A stretch of DNA of 64,000 nt. It comes from Branchipolynoe longqiensis. Lineage: Eukaryota > Annelida > Polychaeta > Phyllodocida > Polynoidae. Positions 1 to 9,973 of this stretch are shown piece by piece (position 1 is the first letter of the stretch; every line of letters starts with the position of its first letter). Location: positions 14,732,462-14,796,461 of the forward strand of contig CM059198.1 in NCBI GenBank assembly GCA_030323885.1. The letters are read 5' to 3'. The notes under the pieces were generated by a model, which searched no databases, was not told the origin of the DNA, and was given only the letters and a program-made list of their open reading frames with translations. A program made the translations under genes and the position numbers.

Positions 1-1261
1 CCCGAAACCCTTGACCGAAGTTTGAACTCGGTCTGGTTCCTCTGGTGAACCGTCGTGGACGAAAATCCCCTCGTGACTTTTTGAAACGAGGAGCTTCCTG
101 TTTCTTCTTGCCATCCATGTTTTTGCCACTCTTGGCTGCAGTCTCTACCTCTTTATAGAGGTATTGTAGTTGACCGCCAAACATCTTGGTGTTATCTAAA
201 GGTTTCCCTTTAATCGGCTCTGGAGCAAGATAAAGCGTAAACTCCTTCCCCTCATTATCGGTAACCTTCTTAGAGCGAGCCACTTCCTTGCCAGCATCTG
301 TGCAAACTGACTTGAAGACATTTTCATATCTTCGAAACGACAGGTAATTACCTGCCGCCGCTAGCACTGCAATGCCTTTGTCCATTGTCTTAGCCAAAGA
401 CGAGAACTTATTTTCACTCTGCATCCTATTAGCCACAGGAACAATAGCTGTTAGGGTAGCCAACACTGCCTTATGCACTGTGTGCAACACATCCTCAAAC
501 TTCTTACGGTCATCCGTCATATTGACATCCCGATCCATTTCTTTAATGATGGAGTTGGGAACACCCTTTATGCCTGTTAACTCATCTCCTAACTTGGAGA
601 TAACCTCCGCCGGTTTGAACGTGCGAAAATGACCATTCACGGTCTCGCGCATAAGCGTAGTGGTTTTAACCCGCTTAGCCTTTGGCTTCTCCACCTTCTT
701 AGCCACTTTAGTGCCAATGTCCGCATAGACCCCTTCATATATGGTGTCTGAGTCTGATTCCGTAGAAGTAGACTCAGTGGACGAATCAGAAGAAGAATAT
801 TTCCTCTTCCTCTTCTTCTTTTTGGACTTAGTCTTCCGCTTTTTGCGAAAACCAGTCTCTGCCCGCTCCTTGGTGAATTCATCACCCGAAGAAATCACCT
901 GTTTCTTCTTCTTCCTCCGTTTAGGAGAAGGAGGAGGAGGAGCCTTAAGCTCCACCGCCGAGTCTGTGTCCAAGAAATCCTCAAACGAATCCTCTTGGAC
1001 ACTCGGCCTACGCCGCTTCCGAGACACAGGCGATTTGGCAGTCAAGATGTGGCTTTCCAATCGTGCAAAGCGAGCCTCCCAATCTGGAGGCGCAGGCACA
1101 TCAGGCACTGCGTCCTCGTCCGGGTCGGAGAGGATATGCGCCCGGGGCTGTGTCGACGGCCCTGCCGACAACACAGGTGAGGAGTCGTACTCCTCGTCCA
1201 CTCCACTCGGAACACGCCCCTCGGCTGCTGCTGCACCGCGCTTACTCCGCTTCGTGGCCAT
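1..1261 (-). CDS. Gag-like protein of a probable YR retrotransposon (partial, open at the window edge)
   Basis: An uninterrupted frame of 420 codons reads leftward from the ATG at 1259-1261 and leaves the window without a stop. It starts MATKRSKRG. The first 130 residues are acidic and Pro-rich, residues about 135-165 form a Lys/Arg run followed by Ser/Glu (KKRKTKSKKKKRKRK then SSSDSST), and a helix-rich region with few low-complexity stretches follows. The last visible residues are basic and RG-rich (RPRRFTRGTRP). No zinc knuckle lies inside the window. The Lys/Ser block resembles the gag at 29.6-30.7 kb, and an RG-rich end is common in DIRS-like gags, so I infer a YR retrotransposon ORF1. 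The RT that would prove it would lie left of base 1. A host nuclear protein exon is the alternative. Confidence 0.6.
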   Translation of the reverse strand, partial: MATKRSKRGAAAAEGRVPSGVDEEYDSSPVLSAGPSTQPRAHILSDPDEDAVPDVPAPPDWEARFARLESHILTAKSPVSRKRRRPSVQEDSFEDFLDTDSAVELKAPPPPSPKRRKKKKQVISSGDEFTKERAETGFRKKRKTKSKKKKRKRKYSSSDSSTESTSTESDSDTIYEGVYADIGTKVAKKVEKPKAKRVKTTTLMRETVNGHFRTFKPAEVISKLGDELTGIKGVPNSIIKEMDRDVNMTDDRKKFEDVLHTVHKAVLATLTAIVPVANRMQSENKFSSLAKTMDKGIAVLAAAGNYLSFRRYENVFKSVCTDAGKEVARSKKVTDNEGKEFTLYLAPEPIKGKPLDNTKMFGGQLQYLYKEVETAAKSGKNMDGKKKQEAPRFKKSRGDFRPRRFTRGTRPSSNFGQGFR

Positions 1262-1574
1262 CGGGAGCTGAAACAAATATTTTTGGTCAGTCCCGGTATA
1301 TATATATGTCACAATATGGTTGTTTCAAACTCATTTGGACATCTATTGGTGTTAGAGAACGTGTTTATACCGTTATAACACAGGCGTAATAAGCTAAATT
1401 TGTGCGTGGGTTGTGGGTCAAGCCCAAACCTTACGCGGGGTCGGGACCAGTGTATCGGCCCGCCCATCCCTCTGTTCCGCACACTTCTCCCACCTGTGAC
1501 TACTACGTCAACAAGTTGGAGAAAATGCTACGAAACTCGGAGAAACGCCTGAAAAAGTTTTGTCTAGGGGAGTC

Positions 1575-1582
1575 TATAAAAG
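1575..1582 (+). promoter_or_regulatory. TATA-like box (tentative)
   Basis: TATAAAAG lies 314 bases upstream of the minus-strand gag start but points the other way. It is followed by the hairpin chain rather than by a recognisable gene. A chance match is quite possible. Confidence 0.2.
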
Positions 1583-1681
1583 AAACCCAGGAGCATCTCC
1601 AACATTACTCTCTATTAGAGTACGAGAGAATTTCCACATGAGATAGGGCGAAACCCACATCTCTACCCATAGTCACACGGT

Positions 1682-1834
1682 GACCCGGGTGTTGACATAA
1701 CCGCTAATGACCGGTTTGGTTCCTTCGAGAAACCCACTCGAGTGTTCTATCCTTGGTTGTTTATAACCAAATAACTCGTCCAAATTGGACCAACGAAAGT
1801 CTAAACTTTCCATAATGATGCTCTAATGCATCAT
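1682..1834. other. Chain of short palindromes and stem-loops
   Basis: Successive perfect or near-perfect inverted repeats occupy this stretch: ACCCGGGT (1682-1689), CACTCGAGTG (1735-1744), TTGGTT/AACCAA (1753-1770), GTCCAA/TTGGAC (1778-1790), GAAAGT/ACTTTC with a 4-nt loop (1795-1810) and ATGATGC/GCATCAT with a 6-nt loop (1815-1834). They sit upstream of the gag-like frame, so they could belong to its 5' leader. No known RNA family is recognised. Confidence 0.5.
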
Positions 1835-2056
1835 AATTAAGCTAACCACAGTTTTTATTATACTTACTGCATATTTGCTTGTATGTAGACTAATTTTGCC
1901 GGAGCAACCCAACGACACGTTATCCAGTCGTGAGTTGTATATGCTAATTGCTGGTACCGGACGTGCTTACCTCTCCCTAGCCTGAGGCTAGCCTGAGGCT
2001 GTTTACCGAGGTAAAATATGGTGTCTATATGCACATGTATATAATATACATAAAGT

Positions 2057-2491
2057 CTAAAGCTGTATAGTCCGATCAGAGCATAAACTTTTCAAAACCA
2101 AACCCAATTACCTAGATTTAGATTTGATTCTACATATCCAAATTAGATACTGGTGCATATAATATAATGATATATTAAACATGAATTGCTACATAGAATT
2201 AGAAGGAAATGCTAATTCAATTTAATAGAATCTGCCACTACTGAAGTCAATGGTTTCAGACACTTCTTTAAATGTGCATGCCAAAATTAATGTATCATAT
2301 TTTCACTTAAAACATTTCTAATGTTAGCCACTTAAAACAAAACTATGACCTTAGATGTTGCTAGGACGTAAAACAACAAACAAACAAAAAAACACTTCAA
2401 ACTAAAAGTATGATAGATTATAACGATCGGCTTAATATATTTATCATTTTTTTAAATGCCAGAAACTCAAACCCATCGTACTATGCAACTC
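2057..2491 (-). mobile_element. R1 family short TIR element, copy 1
   Basis: Non-autonomous repeat with imperfect terminal inverted repeats. One end begins AAAGCTGTATAGTCCGAT and the other end is the complement of the family terminus AAAGTTGCATAGTCCGATGG. The interior is AT-rich and non-coding, with a marker segment containing CATGCCAAAATTAAT. At least seven further copies or fragments lie in this window. A piece of SINE tail appears inserted at about 2347-2390. The superfamily is not determined. Confidence 0.65.
2347..2390 (+). repeat. SINE 3' tail fragment inside R1
   Basis: The words GACCTTAGATGTTGCTAGG and GACGTAAAACAACAA match the 3' tails of the tRNA-derived SINEs elsewhere in the window. 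Only the tail is present. Confidence 0.5.
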
Positions 2492-3110
2492 ATGGGGATA
2501 TCTTGGAAGTGGTACATACAAAGCAAGTGCTTTTATTGCGTGTGAATCGCATGTTTATGGTATGACGTAACTGTTAGTATCGGGGCAATAGATTGATAGT
2601 GGTGAGTGCAACAACAAGTGTTATTGCCAAGATCAGCTATGTACTGCCTGCAAGTGGCTAATCAGATGGGCCTGCTATCGGGTTCACGTATCGACCTGAC
2701 AGACGTCTACATGCCGATAAGACAAGCTGGCTGTGTAATGCACATAAAGCTCTACTTTGTTATCGCCATGTTCTCCACACCATGTCGCAGTTTTATGACA
2801 TTGATTATCATTTAGTCCACTTTACGAGTTCTACAGATTGGTAGTGGTGCTCATTATTATGTTTTATCCGTTTATTACATCACTGACCATCGAACGGTGG
2901 GGGGAGGAAGGCAGAAGCCTAGCGTGGGATGTCCAGGTGGTATGCAGATGGCATATAAAACGATATTGGAATCAAATGTTATTGGAATAAAACACGATGG
3001 TATAAAAAGCTATAAAATATCATACACTAAACACATTTTAAAATTGTAATCTCAGGTGGAACGCAGCTGCGTACCCGCGTATATGGAAATAATGCGTCTC
3101 ATAGGGGAGG

Positions 3111-3519
3111 ACAGATAAAAGATTCACCCTGTACTTGTAGTACACGGGTGAAGACCAGCCCTCTATAAAAACGGTCGAAAAAGCGGGTTAATGAAATGAG
3201 AGGCTCATCTCACAATCTAAGAAGCATCATTTATTCTTTGTATATGTCTTCATATTTACCCGCTACCTTTGAGTTGAAAAATATAATAAAACATCTGGTT
3301 TAATCGGATTTAAAAGTGAAATCGACGGCGTTCTATGGCCGCCATCTTGTCTTTGTGCATTCTCTCCTATTTCACCAACTCTGTGCCAATATATGTAGTC
3401 ATTTGATCCTGGAACCACAGTTTCTAGATCCTGTTCCATACTAAAGCTATTTTCGCCCGTATTTACATTACCTTGTCGTTCACCCGTGTACTGCGAGTAC
3501 CGAGTGAATCTTTTATCTA
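3111..3519. mobile_element. hAT-like MITE with 8-bp target duplication
   Basis: Inverted repeats of about 45 bp (3111-3153 and 3479-3519) share GATAAAAGATTCAC and ACACGGGTGAA. AGGGGAGG occurs immediately outside both ends, at 3103-3110 and 3520-3527, an exact 8-bp duplication as hAT transposases make. The 409-bp body has no long frame in an expected style, so it must have been moved by a transposase encoded elsewhere. The right flank looks like the head of a SINE. Confidence 0.75.
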
Positions 3520-3527
3520 AGGGGAGG

Positions 3528-3615
3528 CATGGTAGAATCACTAAGAGCACTGACTGGCTTCCCAGTATGTGTGTGTGGGGGGGGGGGGGGTCGTGAGTTT
3601 GAGACCTCGTCAAGT
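3528..3615 (+). repeat. tRNA-derived SINE head (fragment)
   Basis: CACTAAGAGCACTGACTGG followed by GAGTTTGAGACCTCGTCAAG resembles the A-box and B-box region of the SINEs seen intact at 22.3, 61.5 and 62.4 kb. A G-run (3587-3598) interrupts it, and an R1 copy abuts it on the right. Confidence 0.35.
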
Positions 3616-3907
3616 TAAAGCGGCATAGTCTGATGGAAGCATCAAATTTCCTAAACCAAAATCTAGATTTGATCCAACATATGAAACTTATGTGTTTTAT
3701 ATTAAGTCCAATTTAACAGAACCTGTTATACTGTTGAAGCCTGTGGTGTCAGAGTTTTAACGTGCATGCCAAAATTAATTTTTGAACTTCAAATATCTCC
3801 AAAATTAGTCATTTAAAATAGAAATTACTTCAAACTAAAATAAGATCTATCTAGCATATTTGTCTGGAAAGAAAATGAGGATAAACTCAAAACGATTGGA
3901 CTATGAA
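3616..3907 (-). mobile_element. R1 family short TIR element, copy 2
   Basis: It begins AAAGCGGCATAGTCTGATGG and closes with a complement-like terminus around GATTGGACTATGAAAG. The interior shares CATGCCAAAATTAAT and the TTAACAGAACCTGTTA segment with copy 1. About 290 bp, so internally shortened. Confidence 0.6.
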
Positions 3908-3984
3908 AGCATCAAGACCAAAGTTGTCCTGTCATAGCTAGGTGTCTTGGCATCGGAGGGACAGTCAAATGAAACAGGACCAGA

Positions 3985-4176
3985 CAGGAAGGTAAGAGCG
4001 CTGACTGGCTTCCTTGTAGGACGTCGTGGGTCCAAACCATTGCCAAGTCAAACCGAAACTACTTGTCAGTACCTAACCTTGTTCTAGGCATTAACATGAT
4101 AAGGCTGGGACTAGCTTGCTCAGTAACAGGAAAATGCTATTGAGTGGGATATCGAGTCATGCATGGTGCCGATGGC
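3985..4176 (+). repeat. tRNA-derived SINE (partial)
   Basis: TAAGAGCGCTGACTGG, a B-box-like GGGTCCAAACC, then the body landmarks CTTGTCAGTACCTAACC and TGAGTGGGATATCGAG match the shared SINE family. The copy is cut at about 4176 by the TIR element that follows. Confidence 0.5.
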
Positions 4177-4672
4177 GTGGCGGTTTCAGCCGTGTCCCGT
4201 GCTCAGCCGTGTACCTATACTCAAACTCAAGGCATTGTCAATGGTCGTGAGTAATTTTCATACAGAAAATACAGAACAAGTGAAATATCTCTAAAAGCAC
4301 ACCACCTATTAACAAATCGCTTGGTACACATATAGAAAACATCTTCACCAAAAAGATTATATTAAATTTATAAGGTTAGGGTTCTTGATTTCTATTAATT
4401 TTGATTAAAACTAATGTTTTGCACTGCGCGTACCGTCAAACTCAAGGCATTGTCAATGGTGGTGAGCAATCTTCATACAGAAAATCCAGGAAAAGTGAAA
4501 TATCTCTAAAACCACACCACCTAGAAACAAATCGCTTGGTACAGAAATAGAAAACATCTTTACCAAATACATTATATTAAATTTATAAGGTTAGTGACTT
4601 AAGACCATTGATAATGCCTTGAGTTTGAGTATAGGTACACGGCTGAGTACGGGACACGGCTGAAACCGCCAC
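4177..4672. mobile_element. TIR element with about 66-bp inverted ends and internal duplication
   Basis: Both ends read inward as GTGGCGGTTTCAGCCGTG, then TACCTATACTCAAACTCAAG, with only two or three differences over about 66 bp. Inside, a roughly 160-bp segment is present twice in direct orientation (4216-4388 and 4436-4595), with landmarks AAATCGCTTGGTACA and ATATTAAATTTATAAGGTTAG. A diverged inverted copy of the internal segment lies at 24.9-25.1 kb. No transposase frame is present. It appears inserted in a SINE. Confidence 0.65.
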
Positions 4673-4786
4673 ACCGGCCCGCTACCGACCGACAATAGAT
4701 ACAAATCAATGCGCTCTAGAGACGTCGTTAAATAAAACAAACTTTCCTTTTTTACTTTGAAATAACTTGAAATAATATTGCATGGT

Positions 4787-5030
4787 TATAGTTGCATACA
4801 TGTCGGGCATTGAATTTCTGCCCTTTTTCGATTTAAATATATTAGGGTGATTGCTACAATGGACGTTACCATAGTTTGAAGTAACTTTTATCACAAATGG
4901 CTAATCTTGGAAATATTTTAAGTGAAAACAGGGGAAAATAACTATGATGTGCACATGAAAATGTTGACACCATATATGCTTTAGCAGCAAAGGGATCTAT
5001 TAAATTGGTTTAGTATACGCTTCTAATGCA
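4787..5030 (+). mobile_element. R1 family element, copy 3, left part
   Basis: Starts with GTTGCATAC in the family position, then carries the family word TAGTTTGAAGTAACTTTTAT and ATCTATTAAATTGG. It is interrupted at about 5031 by RTE LINE sequence and seems to resume near 5528. Confidence 0.45.
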
Positions 5031-5172
5031 ATCATCATGCTGTCGGTCGCGATGCGACAAAGACTGCTTTCATTACTTGACTGCCCCTCTCCATTTAGCT
5101 CTCTGCTGTGAGAGTTGTATCCATGAGTCGGTCTTAATGTCTCTCAGTTTCAGGTTTCTCTTGATGGTATCT
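5031..5172 (-). mobile_element. RTE-type LINE, 3' end fragment
   Basis: Read on the minus strand, this matches the last 140 bp of the LINE at 47.9-48.7 kb, including CTCTCACAGCAGAGAGC-like sequence, the word CAGTCTTTGTCGCAT and the run-out CAGCATGATGAT. Only the C-terminal codons and the short 3' UTR survive, which fits strong 5' truncation during target-primed integration. Confidence 0.6.
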
Positions 5173-5527
5173 ACATTTCATGAAAGCTGCCTGCAAACGT
5201 GTTGAAGTGCTGCTGGCTTTTGCCAGTTACCAGCGGCACTCTCTCAGGGAGCAAATAGAGGTTTCACACCGGCAAGAACATGTCAACTATTTGTCCCTGC
5301 AGTGGCTGGTCGGGAGATGTTGGGAGTTCCATACATCAACCACCCTTAATGCTGCCACAGTGACATGGTTTTCTTTTTAGGGTTTGCTCCCTTAGCCTTC
5401 GGTTCTGTCAAGAACCTGTACCACAAGGCAGTGGTTTACAACTCTGCAAGGCAGGGGCATCAAACTCCTGCAATACCTGCATACCCATGCAATAGCAAGT
5501 GCAATAACAATAATGCAATAACAAGTG

Positions 5528-5650
5528 TTTAATGAATGCTTCAATATTTAAGCTGGATATGTATGGTAAAATCTAGATAAGTATTTTGGTTTCAAAAATG
5601 TTATTCATCCATTGGTCTAGTCAACTTTAACTTTGAAAATATTTAAAGTG
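5528..5650 (+). mobile_element. R1 family element, copy 3, right part
   Basis: AAAATCTAGATAAGTATTTTGG and the preceding TAAGCTGGATATGTATGG follow, in family order, the segment lost at 5030. The 355 bases between the LINE and this point are not assigned to any family. Confidence 0.4.
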
Positions 5651-7074
5651 GAAACATGCCAATTCTACATACAAAATCAAAAATGAAAACCTCCCACACA
5701 ACCTGGAAAAACTTAAAAGGGTTGATGCTAAACAAGTTTTTTTTTTTATGTGGCCTCACATGGGTGTGATTTCACACCCAGATATGGTTACACTGCGTTA
5801 TGACAGTCATAACAAATCAAATCAAATGTCAATCAGCTACGTGTGTAGGTCTATGCCTTCCATAAACTTATAATACCATGAAAGTAGCCATTATTAAAAT
5901 AACAGTAAATTAATGTCATAATTGAATACGAACAGAGCGTCTATGCGATATATAATTATACAAGTTTACACATATTTACTTTATCTGCCGCTTCTAATGT
6001 CAATGTGACAGCCCATTTCATGGCAAAACTGAACGAGCTGGGCGGCAGGCCTAGCGTAGACTAGCCGTAGTAGGTAGAAGCACTTACCAAATCGAATTTT
6101 CTTGTCCGCCGGGAACCCATTTTTGTTGGTTACTCTAATGTTTTCAAGATTTGTAAATGTGGAGACTTGTAGGTTTGTATGTCAGTGCTAAAGAATTATT
6201 AGTTTCAATGGCGAGTTGTGGCACGACCGTTTGCTTCGAATGAATGCTGCTTGTTGAAACTGAAACAGTGAAAGGTGTTGTGACTTTGCCGTTTGGTTGC
6301 CGAAGTAGGCGTGTCCTTGTCCCAGACGGCTTGGGTCAGGACTGAAATGTCAACACCAGTCACTGTTGAGCCTCTGTGGCGCTTAATATGCAGACTGACA
6401 GATACACGACAACTATTGGATGTTATGGTGGTACTCTTCTATTAGATTCGCGTGCACAAGAGATATGAATCGATGCATCTAGTGATCTGCAACACGGTGA
6501 CAGGCTCACTCGCGACTCGCAGATGTTGTTACGCAGTGCCCGAACGTTTATTGCTGGCCAATGGCGCATGCGCCAACATTAATCTCTAGCCGTGTGCTTC
6601 CCCACGTTCTCACGCAATCTCTTCCTAAATGGATAAGCTTATCAACTGTATAGATTACTACAACTTCGTGCACTCTTACCACACCTGTCATAATGGTTGA
6701 TAACGAGAACACTCGGCTCTTTTGTGAAGGAACGAGGCGTTATGAATATTCATACCACGTTGTTTGTTTACATCACGTGACACTACACGTGGCGAAAACA
6801 GCTGTCACGTTTGAAATATCCAGCTCCGTTTTGGTTGTTTTATGGGTTAAGTGGTGCACTCTGAATACCAGCTGCAGCGCTGGGTGGTTTGGTAAATATA
6901 TGGGGTAATTGATTAATTATTAAGCGCCATCGGATATTTACAGAAGATGCAGTGCTTACATGACGATGTTGACAAGTAATAAAACTAAAAAAAGGGATCG
7001 AGCCTAGGCTAGGGCCTAGCTACGCAAGGGCAGGCTAGGCCCAGGGGGATGTTGGCAGTCTGTCTACTGTCAAC
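5651..7074. other. No gene recognised
   Basis: AT-rich sequence with no long frame and no repeat matched elsewhere in the window. The 71-codon frame at 6693-6908 has no recognisable motif, and I do not call it. Short CpG-containing words at 6540-6620 could be regulatory, but nothing ties them to a gene. Confidence 0.4.
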
Positions 7075-7585
7075 TACTGGCCACAGGTGTGGCGGTCTCC
7101 GATGCCACAAGGCTGCCGTGCCAAATGGCGCTTCTGCGCATGCGCGGATTCGAGTGACACATCGGCGTGAAATGCACACATGCAATATAATGATCTGATG
7201 AATATATCTAAGACAAAACTAGCCATAGTTAAACATTTTGAGCTAAGAAACATACAATTCCACACAAAACTGCATCCCAGTAGTGTGTTGACACTTGGCG
7301 CTTCAGTTTTCTGATCTATTTGGGCGTAATCGATTAATCGACTCTGGTCACCCGAGCCACTTTTTGGCGCATGCGCACATCCTACAGACTCGGGTCGAAT
7401 AATCGAATAGCATTTGAAATTCTGACGACTCGGGTGGCCCGAGTGGCTCGGATGGTGTTAATCGATTACGGCCAAACTAGAGACTTGACGCATGCGCAGA
7501 CGACGCTGTTGGATTCTGACGCATGCGCAGAAGCGCCATTTGGCACGGCAGCCTTGTGGCATCGGAGACCGCCACACCACCAGTA
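7075..7585. mobile_element. TIR element, probable TA target site
   Basis: About 65 bp at the left end (7077-7146) is repeated inverted at 7516-7583, sharing GTGTGGCGGTCTCCGATGCC and AAATGGCGCTTCTGCGCATG. TA occurs just outside both CTGG...CCAG ends, consistent with a mariner-like target duplication, though so short a match is weak. The body contains several GCATGCGC boxes and paired ATCGATTA sites. A related inverted fragment lies at 27.46-27.57 kb. No transposase is encoded. Confidence 0.6.
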
Positions 7586-7631
7586 ATACTTATCTTCTCC
7601 TTATACCATTCCTTTATTATTACTATTACTG

Positions 7632-9157
7632 ATGGGTTGGGCTTCCTTCTGTTTGTTGGGATTTTTGTTGACTAACTCACCTACCCCACACCCACTACCC
7701 CATCTCCCCCCCCCCCCTCACGGCCGCTGCCACAGGGTCGACATTATTCGCCCACGGGACGGCCCCCTCACCCCCCCCCCCTCCCCAATCACCCTCAACC
7801 GACTCGCCCCCCACCCTGACTCCCTTGGGCCGGGAATCTTACTGGTGGCTCAGTCGCCCCAAACCCCTCGCCACTGCCGGTGGACCACCACCGACACCTC
7901 CTCCATGCCAGCCCCGGGTAGCCACCCCCCAGAACAAGGGCATAGCATGCCGCGAACGAACACCCCCTGCGACCCCTCTGGGGTTCGCACCGGGGCTTCC
8001 ACCAGGGCCAGACACACCTATACCACCCCCCGGGAAGACACGCACTCCACGGAAACCTGAAACAACCCCCCACAGGTCCCCCAACCAGAGGCTGACCACT
8101 CCTACACCAACATCCCTCCCCCTGACCAGTCTGCAGGAGACAGCGACTCATCGTCTAGCTCGGACGATGAGTCTGACACCCTCCCCAACACACTCCACAA
8201 TCACCATCACAAGCCCCGCCGCTACCTGCCCCGACCACAAACAAAACCCGAAAACCAGATGGCCCTCACCAACAGCCCCGCCAAGCCCAATGCCCAGCAA
8301 CCCATAGGGAAGGGCAAAGGGAAGGGGAAATCATCCAAGCCAACCAGCGGGACCCCCACAGCCCCCACTGCCACCACCACCCCCCTGCCACCACCCCCAC
8401 CTCCCCCGTCCCAGGCACCAGCGCTGCAACCCCTTCCTCAGCCATTGAATCTTCTTCAGTAGCCGTGGGATGGTCCACTGTGGTCCGAAGGTCCAAAAAA
8501 GCTGCCGCCCCCTCCAAGAAGAACTCCCCCACAGAGTTCCACCCCGATTCACGCCGCCCCAAGTGTTTCCTTGCCATTTTCTTATAAAGCGGTGATGTTA
8601 AGGAAACCTTGAGGGCCCTATTCCAGATAGACAGGACCGGCGGCACCGACACCCTGTCCCTAGGTAAGTACCCCAACCACATGGTGATTGTGATTGGAGT
8701 CCGGACGCTGGAGTCTCTCTCGAGACTCCGTGCAGCCCCCAAATTCGCCGAGATCAGAGGCTCGGCGAAGACCCACCACTATGTGGTAACCGGGCTCCAT
8801 CCCCTAGCTGACCCGTCGGAGCTCGTCGGACAGCACGGGATTATCCGTGCCTCACGCATCACCCCCAAAAGTGGCAAGCCCACCCACTGCGTCAACATCT
8901 ACACCACCTCCCCCCTCAGCACCCTCGCCAAGCTTGACTTCGGCCCCTTAGGCCACCTTTGGGTGGCAACCCCCCACAAACGCCCAACCTACTGCACCCA
9001 GTGCCAGAGGTATGGGCACTATAAGCGGGAGTGTACCCCCACAGATGTGATCTGTGGACACTGTGCGCTACCGGGCCACCTCGCGGAGGGGTGCAAGCTG
9101 AACGCCAGATGTGCAGCGTGCGGCGGTGACCACACATCCGAGACCCCCACTGCCTAG
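7632..9157 (+). pseudogene. Non-LTR retrotransposon ORF1 (CCHC nucleic-acid-binding protein), broken
   Basis: The last 182 codons (8609-9157) form a clean frame ending in three zinc-knuckle-like units: CTQCQRYGHYKREC, CGHCALPGHLAEGC and CAACGGDH. Tandem knuckles near the C-terminus are typical of ORF1 in I- and Jockey-group LINEs, where the protein binds the element RNA. Upstream (7632-8600) is Pro/Thr/Ser-rich coding-like sequence spread over different frames, with GKGKGKGK near 8310 and an in-frame TAA at 8585-8587. The expected endonuclease-RT ORF2 does not follow; a C-rich run and a YR element do. The I-type ORF2 at 19 kb might belong to the same family, but this is not shown. Confidence 0.65.
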
Positions 9158-9159
9158 AG

Positions 9160-9470
9160 AAGCACAGGCTCTGGAGCAGGCTCAACCCCCCCCCCCCCCA
9201 AACCAACTACCAAACCGACCAACCCAACCCCACCCCCACCTCACCCCACCACACACCCGACAACCCCCAACCCACATCTCCCCTCACCAACTTCCCCCCA
9301 CTACGGCCAAAGCGCGCCCTCCTCCCAACCCCATGTGTCCAACCCCTCCTCTCCCTCCACCCACACCCACCGCACCCCAGCAAAACCACCACCACCACAC
9401 ACCGCCCACACACACGATCCATCGCCACACAAACCCCCAGGCAGACCAGCACCGCCACACCCATTTGTAT
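9160..9470 (+). repeat. C-rich low-complexity tract
   Basis: Dominated by CCCCAC, CACACC and CCACCA words, with almost no G. It gives Pro/His-rich frames on plus and Gly/Val/Trp-rich frames on minus, all artefacts of composition. It may be the degraded tail of the preceding ORF1. Confidence 0.55.
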
Positions 9471-9482
9471 GTATATATGTAT

Positions 9483-9606
9483 GTAAGTACGCATTATGAG
9501 AAGACCGGCGTGGATGATACAATCTTTATTACATGAAAGTATATATATAAATATGGATGTAAAACATATATATAAATAGAGAGTATCTGGCTGGGCTGAC
9601 AATGCC
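9483..9606 (-). repeat. Split direct repeat B2
   Basis: 124 bp, nearly identical to 9822-9945. Shared words include AAGACCGGCGTGGATGAT and GAGAGTATCTGGCTGGGC. It forms the 3' outer edge of the minus-strand YR element. Confidence 0.8.
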
Positions 9607-9623
9607 CTACCGATCAAGTACAA

Positions 9624-9821
9624 AATTAAAACAGTGAATCGTATGGGATGTGTACAGAGGCGTAGTGATGCAGCCGGCGCGCGCTCAGTGTATATATTGC
9701 TCAGCAGCGCCGACTATCGGATTTAGCCAGTAACCCCCACGGTTGTTCCAAAACCTGCCGCGGGGGGGAGGGCAGCACCATGCGATACCTACATCGGCAT
9801 ACACGTAGTATATGCTTTGCT
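9624..9821 (-). repeat. Split direct repeat A2
   Basis: 198 bp, matching 15247-15440 (A1) with scattered substitutions and small indels. Landmarks are AGTGAATCGTATGGGATGTG, GCAGCCGGCGCGCGCTCAG and CATGCGATACCTACATCGGC. Confidence 0.8.
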
Positions 9822-9945
9822 GTAAGTACGCATTACGAAAAGACCGGCGTGGATGATGCAATCTTTATTACATGAAAGTATATATATAAATATGGATGTA
9901 AAACATAGATATAAATAGAGAGTATCTGGCTGGGCTGACAATGCC
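9822..9945 (-). repeat. Split direct repeat B1
   Basis: 124 bp copy of B2, 28 bases beyond the recombinase stop codon. Its outer edge touches A2 directly. Confidence 0.8.
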
Positions 9946-9973
9946 ACGTCCATCGGACCCATCCCAGACAAGC

